From NCBI RefSeq assembly GCF_964340395.1, contig NC_135550.1, positions 32,860,176-32,924,175 of the forward strand: a DNA stretch of 64,000 bases, written 5' to 3'. Below are positions 39,101 to 49,900 of this stretch, piece after piece (the first letter of the stretch is position 1; every line of letters begins with the position of its first letter). The notes under the pieces were generated by a model, which was given only the letters and a program-made list of their open reading frames with translations, had not been told where the DNA came from and ran no database searches. A program made the translations under genes and the position numbers. The stretch comes from Glandiceps talaboti. Lineage: Eukaryota; Hemichordata; Enteropneusta; Spengelidae.

Positions 39101-40888
39101 GTTGTTACCAAGGTAACAGAATTTTGGACATGTACCTGTACCTGAAATTGAATAATGTAGACTAGAGAATTGAGCTAACATAAACATTTCACTTTTATTT
39201 CAGTGGTATAAGGCTTGTGTTGGTGACAAAAAATGACACAGGTTTTTTGTGTTAGTTTACTGTAAGAAAATATTAACAAAGGACACATTTCAATAATAAA
39301 CTTCATGAAACAGACAATAGAACAAGAAAGATGACAGTAACCATTTAGTGAATTCTAAATATGTCACAGTGTGTATTGTATTCCAGACAAGTGGTTTTAA
39401 ACCACATGTAAGCCAAGTTGTACACATTTCAACCAAAAATATAGTATTTATTTTCTGATCATTATTTATCACAATAACATATATCAATGTCATTGGTTCA
39501 GAAAGCTTGAAATACGAGTTACATTTTTCAAAATTGCCATTTTCCCTCAACTTTTCATGAATTAAACTTGTGTAGGCAGGATTATATTATTCTCAATATT
39601 TCTTTTCATTCAACCAAACACTACTTGTAACACAAGTGTTATGTAACTACTTCTAGTGACATAGCCCTATGTGTAACTACTTCTAGTGACATAGCCCTAT
39701 GTGTAAATCTAGTGACATAGCCCTATGTGTAACTACTTCTAGTGACATAGCCCTATGTGTAAATCTAGTGACATAGCCCTATGTGTAAATCTAGTGACAT
39801 AGCCCTATGTGTAACTACTTCTAGTGACATAGCCCTATGTGTAAATCTAGTGACATAGCCCTATGTGTAACTACTTCTAGTGACATAGCCCTATGTGTAA
39901 ATCTAGTGACATAGCCCTATGTGTAAATCTAGTGACATAGCCCTATGTGTAACTACTTCTAGTGACATAGCCCTATGTGTAAATCTAGTGACATAGCCCT
40001 ATGTGTAAATCTAGTGACATAGCCCTATGTGTAACTACTTCTAGTGACATAGCCCTATGTGTAAATCTAGTGACATAGCCCTATGTGTAACTACTTCTAG
40101 TGACATAGCCCTATGTGTAAATCTAGTGACATAGCCCTATGTGTAAATCTAGTGACATAGCCCTATGTGTAAATCTAGTGACATAGCCCAATGTGTAAAT
40201 CTAGTGACATAGCCCTATGTGTAACTACTTCTAGTGACATAGCCCTATGTGTAAATCTAGTGACATAGCCCTATGTGTAAATCTAGTGACATAACCCTAT
40301 GTGTAAATCTAGTGACATAGCCCTATGTGTAAATCTAGTGACATAGCCCAATGTGTAAATCTAGTGACATAGCCCAATGTGTAAATCTAGTGACATAGCC
40401 CTATGTGTAAATCTAGTGACATAGCCCTATGTGTAACTACTTCTAGTGACATAGCCCTATGTGTAAATCTAGTGACATAGCCCTATGTGTAAATCTAGTG
40501 ACATAGCCCTATGTGTAAATCTAGTGACATAGCCCTATGTGTAAATCTAGTGACATAGCCCTATGTGTAAATCTAGTGACATAGCCCAATGTGTAAATCT
40601 AGTGACATAGCCCTATGTGTAAATCTAGTGACATAGCCCTATGTGTAACTACTTCTAGTGACATAGCCCTATGTGTAAATCTAGTGACATAGCCCTATGT
40701 GTAACTACTTCTAGTGACATAGCCCTACATGTACGTGTAACTCATATTTTCAGAAGCAAAGAAAGCAAATTGGAGAATGATGTGTAAATATAATGTCTAA
40801 GGTTTGCATTTGTGAGTAGTTTTTAGCACAACTGAACTGATATGGTTCAGTAGTACTATAGGCATAGCAAAGCATCTGTCTGTCTGTC

Positions 40889-40944
<56 letters not shown>

Positions 40945-43900
40945 TGTGTGCGTGCGTGTGTAAAAACTGCTGGACCGATTGCCATGATATTTGGTGGGTG
41001 TATTACCTTGGGAAATTGTCCAAATCAAATGATCTTGCCACCAGTGTGTGATTTGGGTAAAAAATATGATTTTTGGTCAAAAAACTTAAACTCAAAAACT
41101 ACAGGACAGATCGGTCTGAAATTTGGTGGGGTCATTCTTAATGGTGTTTAGATTAAGAATTGTTCATAACATGATGATCCCATCAGTGGTATGCAAATTA
41201 GGTATAAAAATGTTCAAAAATCTATAATTCCAAAACCAGCAATCAGATTGGGCAGGAATTTAATGGGGATGCATCTGGGGATGTGCAGATGAAGCTACAT
41301 TCACAACGTGATGATCCCATCAGTGATATTCAAATTAGGTCTCAAAATCTCCATTTTGGTCAAAAACTTTTATCTTGAAACTGTATGGGTAAATGAGATT
41401 GAAACATGGTGGAGATGTTTCTGGAGGTGTTATTCTGCAGTTATTATTGAAAACATTTTGACACATTTAGTCCTAGCAACCATGACCATGCCCTTAGCAA
41501 CAGTGAAATGACGATGCATATTACAAAGATAACAAAGGGATGGGCCGGTAAGTGAATAAATATTTTTAAAATGTATGCAAATATGCCTAGCAACAGGACC
41601 ACACCCATAGCAAAGACTAAATGATGGTTTTATATTGCAAAGATGAAACCTGGAAAGGATGGGCAAATTACTAAAGATTCCAAAAATGTATGCAAATATG
41701 CCTAGCAATAAGACAACACCAATACCAACAGCAGTTGTGCTACAGCACCATTGGCAGTATTTTTTGATAGATATGGTATCAATTATTGAATTATTTTATA
41801 TCACAGGTTTGATATTGATGACCACAGTGTGAATTTAATACTGCATTTAGCACAGTTTGCACTTCCAATGCTTTCCTTTTTTACTTTATGCCTTAGTTTG
41901 ACCACTACCACATGGAGATGCAAATACATTCCACATCACAGTGTACCTGCATTGCCATTCTAAATCTACAGGATCTCTTTCTATTACACTTTGATTTTTA
42001 TGATTTGTGTTTTTCTACTGATTTGTTTATAAGAAAAATTATTTAAATTGTCACCAATTACAGTATAGATGTTATCATTCATGTATACAGTTTGTGTACA
42101 GCAGACATTGATGTATGTATTCCAATACACTGTGAGAACAGTTGCTTGTGAACATTTCAATCATGTCAGACAAAGGAATGAATTGAGTGCTCACAAGCAA
42201 TTGTTTTGAAAGAATTAATATCTTGTTCAATTGTAATTGAATGGTTATCTGATGTTAAGCAACATTCCATTCCTTTATAAAGTGGAGAGTGAGAGAGCGA
42301 GCGAGAGAGAGAGAGAGAGCGAGAGATAGAGAGAGAGATACACATTCAAAGCTCCACTTCAAATTTAGAATAACAAATCAAAGTGATTTTGTTGCAGTTG
42401 ATGAATCTCTACAGATGGAACAGCCTTCTAAAATGAAAAATAAAGACAAACCTCATATATGTGCCATTGTTTTATTTCAGTTGATGTACCTTTACAACAA
42501 ATACAATATTCATCAATACTCCCCAGTCAAGAAGTTGTTAAAGCTGTCAGTACAACTGATGTTATACAGTCAAGGGAATCATCAGACTCAGAGATGGAGA
42601 TGGAGATATTTATGGAGGAAGATACCAGGTACATCAATTTGTCTATTTCTTTGGCTAAGTGGGTAAAAACTATCAGAGTTATAGCTTACAAAAATACAAG
42701 ACACAAAATTATCATTTCATGTCAAAGCAGTGATTAGCATTATTTATTGAATTGTATGTTGTAGTACATGTATATAGTGGGTAGTTGTACCATTATAGAT
42801 CTATGGAGGGCTTTCTGAGCATTGTGGGAAAGTGCTATAGACAATAATCTTTATCAACATAGGCAACAAATGATTTCAGGAATATAGGACATTATCATAT
42901 ACCCAGTATCAATTCCAATGCAATTCAATGGAGAGCATGTGCATCGAACCTTGGCAATAATTTTCCGTATCACAGCCCGGCACACTTTGCCCAATTATGG
43001 CAAGTGGCACACTCATCGATATCAGTTCACTTGTGATTTTGCTTTGTTACTTTCTTTACTATTTTGGATGTTTCTGCAAATAAAATAATACTTCACTGCC
43101 AATTTATGTGATTCAAATGATGTTTCCATGCCACTACATGGGGTATATGATAAAACCTTCACGGCTCGATATGGGTTTTGCAGACCTCAGTGGTACTGCT
43201 TACAGGCCTTCCTAAAGTTTGGCTCTTCCACAGTACAACCTCGGTCCACAAACCCATATCCGGACCATAAAGATTAATATCCTCCCTGTGGAAAAACATT
43301 GTATGGGATGTTGGATTGAATAACTTAACACAAGGTACTTTACTTTCAATTTGATCTATCCTTTATCTTACAGTTTGAGGCCTCATCCACCTGCAAGTCA
43401 AAGCAGTAAAAGGACTTTGTACAGTCGTAAAGGTACACAATATTCTGATAAACGTACTCTGACAAGAGAGAAGAAAGGCAGATCTACAGCTGGAGGTAAA
43501 ACTGATACTGATGAGAGAGTCAAATCACCAAGTATAGTAGAAGAGTTGATGGCAGCACCACCTGAAGCACCTGGCAAACCAGCCACCAGTCAGAAAAAAA
43601 GAAGAAGGAAAAAGAAACATAAGGAAGAAGAAGAGGACACAGCACTAGATATTAGACCTGAACTTACACAAGCTACTGATATACTGGTAGGATTTTAATC
43701 TTGTAGTTTTTTTCATATTTTGCTTTATTCATATTGTTAAACAGGAATTATTTATCACTTTGTTAGTAATAAAGATCTCCCTATCAATAAACTTTACAAT
43801 TTATTGAAATGTTTATCAGATGAAAAAGACACCCCAACACACAAACACATGACCTAGTCCAAACAAATTAAAATACCCCTGTACATAATATCACACCCTG

Positions 43901-46900
43901 GATGAAAAGAATTGAAAAGTACAAGAAAAACAATTGCCTATCCAAGTGTAATATCTAATATTGATGTCATGGGATGATTCTGTAAACATCAGCTTAACTC
44001 GACCTTTTTAATTTATTTTTTAGGGCAAAGCCATATCAGATCATAGATTAGAATGGAGGAAAGATGATGGCAGAACACTGAAACATACAAAATTTGCTGG
44101 TATGGTGAAGGGAGTGAAGAGAGTTAGAAAGTTACAAGGCCACATGGACTGTGTTCATTGCATTGCATTTGATACAAGACGTATTATTAGTGGCTCCTTA
44201 GATAGAACTATCAGAGTCTGGGACATTAGGAGTGGACGCAGTATTCGGAAAATGTATGGACATAAGGTAGGTTTTATGTATTGTTTAGATAGAACTATCA
44301 GTGGATGCAGTATTAGGAAAATGTACGGTAGGTAGGTTTTATGTATTATTTAGATAGAATTATCAGTGGATGTGGTATTAGGAAAATGTACGGTAGGTAG
44401 GTTTTATGTATTGTTTAGATAGAATTATCAGTGAATGCGGTATTAGGAAAATGTACGGTAGGTAGGTTATATGTATTGTTTAGATAGAATTATCAGTGGA
44501 TGCAGTATTAGGAAAATGTACGGTAGGTAGGTTTTATGTATTGTTTAGATAGAATTATCAGTGGATGTGGTATTAGGAAAATGTACGGTAGGTAGGTTTT
44601 ATGTATTGTTTAGATAGAATTATCAGTGAATGCGGTATTAGGAAAATGTACGGTAGGTAGGTTTTATGTATTGTTTAGATGCACAAGAAATATTTGCCAA
44701 ATTGTACACTATATCTCTTTATCTAGACAATAGCATGGAACACAAGATTCAATTCATGTACCTTTTTACTCTATTCTCATGCCTAATTTATTAAAAACTG
44801 CTAAATATATATCATTACTTTGTCTTTATCTTGAAGGGTGGTATACGATGCATCCAGTTTGATAATGAGCGCATTGTGTCTGGGTCTTGGGATATGACTC
44901 TGATGGTCTGGGATATTGTCAAGTTTAACAGACTTGCTATTCTTGCAGGCCATAAGGGATCAATCTCAGATCTGAAATTCAACAGCAAGCATCTGTAAGT
45001 AGCCTTCAGTGGATGTTTTCATAAAACAATGATTGAGAATTTTTATAAAGGTAATCCTACAACCATACAATATGTCGTATATTTCACAGCAGAACAGAAC
45101 TTTCAAAAAAAGAAGTAAATCAAAGGGCCAACACAGTATTAGACATATTAACCAAAATGTAAATTCTATATTGGCACAATACATACAGTGTACTGTGTGA
45201 CAAATTGTTCTTCCAAAAACCTTGGCCTAAACTTATGTATTTACATTTTTGTTTTGGACCACATAGGGTATCTGCATCACATGATAGGACTGTACGTGTA
45301 TGGTGTTTACAGACTTATTCTTGTTTGAATGTTCTAAGTGGACATCGTGATGCTGTGACATGTTTATCCTTTGATGGCACTCAGGTTGTTACTGGATCAA
45401 CAGACAGGTAAGGAGAATTATACCATACTCAAGCCAAGTTATTGTCTATGAAGAGAAAATACAGATTGTATATCCTGGTCGTTCTAAATCATGACAACTC
45501 ATGTCTACATAACCTGTTTTATTGTGGTAGTTCTAAATCATGACAACTCATGTCTACATAACCTGTTTTATTGTGGTAGTTCTAAATCATGACAACTCAT
45601 GTCTACATAACCTGTTTTATTGTGGTCGTTCTAAATCATGACAACTCATGTCTACATAACCTGTTTTATTGTGGTAGTTCTAAATCATGACAACTCATGT
45701 CTACATAACCTGTTTTATTGTGGTAGTTCTAAATCATGACAACTCATGTCTACATAACCTGTTTTATTGTGGTCGTTCTAAATCATGACAACTCATGTCT
45801 ACATAACCTGTTTTATTGTGGTAGTTCTAAATCATGACAACTCATGTCTACATAACCTGTTTTATTGTGGTAGTTCTAAATCATGACAACTCATGTCTAC
45901 ATAACCTGTTTTATTGTGGTAGTTCTAAATCATGACAACTCATGTCTACATAACCTGTTTTATTGTGGTAGTTCTAAATCATGACAACTCATGTCTACAT
46001 AACCTGTTTTATTGTGGTAGTTCTAAATCATGACAACTCATGTCTACATAACCTGTTTTATTGTGGTAGTTCTAAATCATGACAACTCATGTCTACATAA
46101 CCTGTTTTATTGTGGTCGTTCTAAATCATGACAACTCATGTCTACATAACCTGTTTTATTGTGGTAGTTCTAAATCATGACAACTCATGTCTACATAACC
46201 TGTTTTATTGTGGTCGTTCTAAATCATGACAACTCATGTCTACATAACCTGTTTTATTGTGATAGTTCTAAATCATGACAACTCATGTCTACATAACCTG
46301 TTTTATTGTGGTAGTTCTAAATCATGACAACTCATGTCTACATAACCTGTTTTATTGTGGTCGTTCTAAATCATGACAACTCATGTCTACATAACCTGTT
46401 TTATTGTGGTAGTTCTAAATCATGACAACTCATGTCTACATAACCTGTTTTATTGTGGTAGTTCTAAATCATGACAACTCATGTCTACATAACCTGTTTT
46501 ATTGTGGTCGTTCTAAATCATGACAACTCATGTCTACATAACCTGTTTTATTGTGGTAGTTCTAAATCATGACAACTCATGTCTACATAACCTGTTTTAT
46601 TGTGGTAGTTCTAAATCATGACAACTCATGTCTACATAACCTGTTTTATTGTGGTCGTTCTAAATCATGACAACTCATGTCTACATAACCTGTTTTATTG
46701 TGGTAGTTCTAAATCATGACAACTCATGTCTACATAACCTGTTTTATTGTGGTAGTTCTAAATCATGACAACTCATGTCTACATAACCTGTTTTATTGTG
46801 GTAGTTCTAAATCATGACAACTCATGTCTACATAACCTGTTTTATTGTGCTTGAAATATGAGTCAAAACATTCAAAATCACCATATTTTATCCAAAATAT

Positions 46901-49900
46901 TGGGGAATATTTTCTAAATGTACAATATACTGTCCAATGAGATAATGGGTACATGGGAAATTTGCATATCATAATATGATATATTGTAAAGTCTGTGTTT
47001 CCGTTTAACTTTGATAACTGACAAGGTACTCCTATCGGTAGTATTATAGTATATAGCTATGTTATGGGATGGACATGGTACTCCTATCGGTAGTATAGTA
47101 TATAGCTATGTTATGGGATGGACAAGGTACTCCTATCGGTAGTATTATAGTATATAGCTATGTTATGGGATGGACAAGGTACTCCTATCGGTAGTATAGT
47201 ATATAGCTATGTTATGGGATGGACAAGGTACTCCTATTGGTAGTATTATAGTATATAGCTATGTTATGGGATGGACAAGGTACTCCTATCGGTAGTATAG
47301 TATATAGCTATGTTATGGGATGAACAAGGTACTCCTATTGGTAGTATAGTAGATAGCTATGTTATGGGATGGATAAGGTACTATTATCGGTAGTATAGTA
47401 TATAGCTATGTTATGGGATGGACAAGGTACTATTATCAGTAGTATAGTATATAGCTATGTTATGGGATGGACAAGGTACTCCTATTTGTAGTATAGTATA
47501 TAGCTATGTTATGGGATGGACAAGGTACTCCTATCGGTAGTATAGTATATAGCTATGTTATGGGATGGACAAGGTACTCCTATTTGTAGTATAGTATATA
47601 GCTATGTTATGGGATGGACAAGGTACTATTATCGGTAGTATAGTATATAGCTATGTTATGGGATGGACAAGGTACTCCTATCGGTAGTATAGTATATAGC
47701 TATGTTATGGGATGTTTACATATATTGTAAAGGAGACAAGGTTTCAAGTTTATAGTTGATATCAACATCAACACTTTAAAAATTAGTCTTTCTAGAATAT
47801 ATTGATGTTGTAAACAGTGACTAGCATTATGACAGCTACAACTAAAACATGTTATAGAAATACTTAAAATCAGTAAGTTCCAAATCTGAAAGGTTTTCTT
47901 CATATCATCACTTTCACATCGCCTAATTTGTTCCTCTATCTCCACCAGAACAATCCGAGTGACCAATATTTTCAGTGGAGAGTGTGTGATGTGTCTAACT
48001 GGTCACACAGAACCTATAACAGCCATTGAGGTTAGTACAATTTGATGGTGTGATCTATACCTCAGTTCATTCATTGGAAATCCTTCTTTCTTTATCCATA
48101 CAAAACATACATTCAAAACTATCTGATTATGTACAGACTTTGTCCAGAAACAAAGTCAGTTGGGGGCATATAGTGTATTCACTCCTCCTTCCAGGTGTTA
48201 AGTAAGAAATTCAATTTTAGATTTGTAGCCACTTGCATGTTCATCAGGAGAATGATGTTTGAATGACTATGTGAATGATCTTCATCATGAGTGATGTGAA
48301 TTTAATAGCTATGACAAGTTGGGTGTCAGTGTTCAAGTAGCAACTACCTATTACTATGTAACAGTTGTCAACTCTCTAGCTAAATTGTCCATGGATGTAT
48401 GTGTGTAACTACAGGTACAGCGTGACTTGGTCATCAGTGGTACGTTAACTGGTGTGGTACATTTCTGGAATAAAGAGTCTGGCGAGGTGGAAGCTGGTGT
48501 TAAAATGCATGATTCGGCTGTCAATCAAATAATGTTCCTACCTGTGGGTCCAGCTGGTACACGATATCTGACAGCTTCCAGGTGAGTACCAGACTTAAGT
48601 AGATTTCATTGTTGTTGTTTATGATTGAAATAGATACTCTGTTCACACTGGGACATATTCCCCACAGAATCAGTGACTTAGATTAACTCTGGAGGTAATT
48701 TATGTGTGTGAATGGTCGACTCTGGAGAATCTGTAGATTATTTTACTGTGGAGGTTTTGGTCGATTCAGCTCCGCAGATCCTCCGGAGGCAAGGATTAGC
48801 TTGTACTAAGTTGTAGGTGTGAACGCTTTACGCCAGTGTAAGTGCCCTCAATCGGTGTATTAAACAAAAACACTTCCTGTTGGCTGCAGAAGTACAAGTC
48901 GCCATTCGAATCAAGGTCAGTCGTCAATAATGAAACTCTGAGTCAAACACCCTTTTCATTTCTTCATTGCTTCTTCCAAATGGTCCGGTTAACCGGGCTG
49001 GTGACTGAATTTAGAATTTGTACAAATAGAAAACACATGAATTCATGTTGGTCAACATGTCAATGTCGAGCGTGTTGCATGGCTTGTCGAAAGTTAAACT
49101 GGGCATCACGACGACAAGTGAAATTGTTAACATGCGTGAGAAGACGTCTTCGCTTATTTCTCGAACACATGAACGTATACAGCAATAAAAAACACAAGGC
49201 AGTCTCTACAACGTCAGCCATGTTGTTTACAGTGATTGCACTACACACTTGTCATTGAGGGCATTTAAGCAGGCAGATAATGGTGTCAAATTCCATGTGT
49301 GAACACATACAGCTGATCCCCTCTGTTTACTAATCGTTCTCACCTATTTACACCAAAGAAAAAAAAACACGAAAAAAGCAATATAAACATGCCTAGAATG
49401 ATAAAAGTAGGCTTTCATTTTCCTACCCCTGTCAAAGTTCTCTTATAGTCCAATGAAATACTGAGTGTAATACTTCATTACATATACACTGATCTTATTG
49501 TTTTCTTCATCTTGCTTGATGAGATTTTGAGAGTGTGCCAAATGAAACACATCAATTAATGTACTCTGTGGTGTGTATTGCGGTAATTATGAAATTTTCT
49601 CAGCAGTACTCAAATATTAGACTAATATTACCAAACTTGGGGGAAATTTTGTTTCTAGGTTATGAAAATAGAGTTATGACTGACTTAATTACAATTACCA
49701 ATGGGATCTCAGTAAAACATGAATTGATTTCATACCTAAACATATTAATTATTAATTATTGTTCCAACATATCTTGTTTGCAGTGATTCTATAATCAAAG
49801 AATGGGACCTAAATACAATGACTTGTGTTAGACAGTTACATGGTCACAAAGGACCTGTCAGAGATATACAGGTAAACAAACTTCATTTACATATTTCAAT

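Noticed and set aside
42289-42666. 125-aa ORF beginning with Arg/Glu repeats and overlapping exon 8
   Set aside because: The start is a GA microsatellite and the frame over exon 8 is not the one that joins exons 7 and 9.
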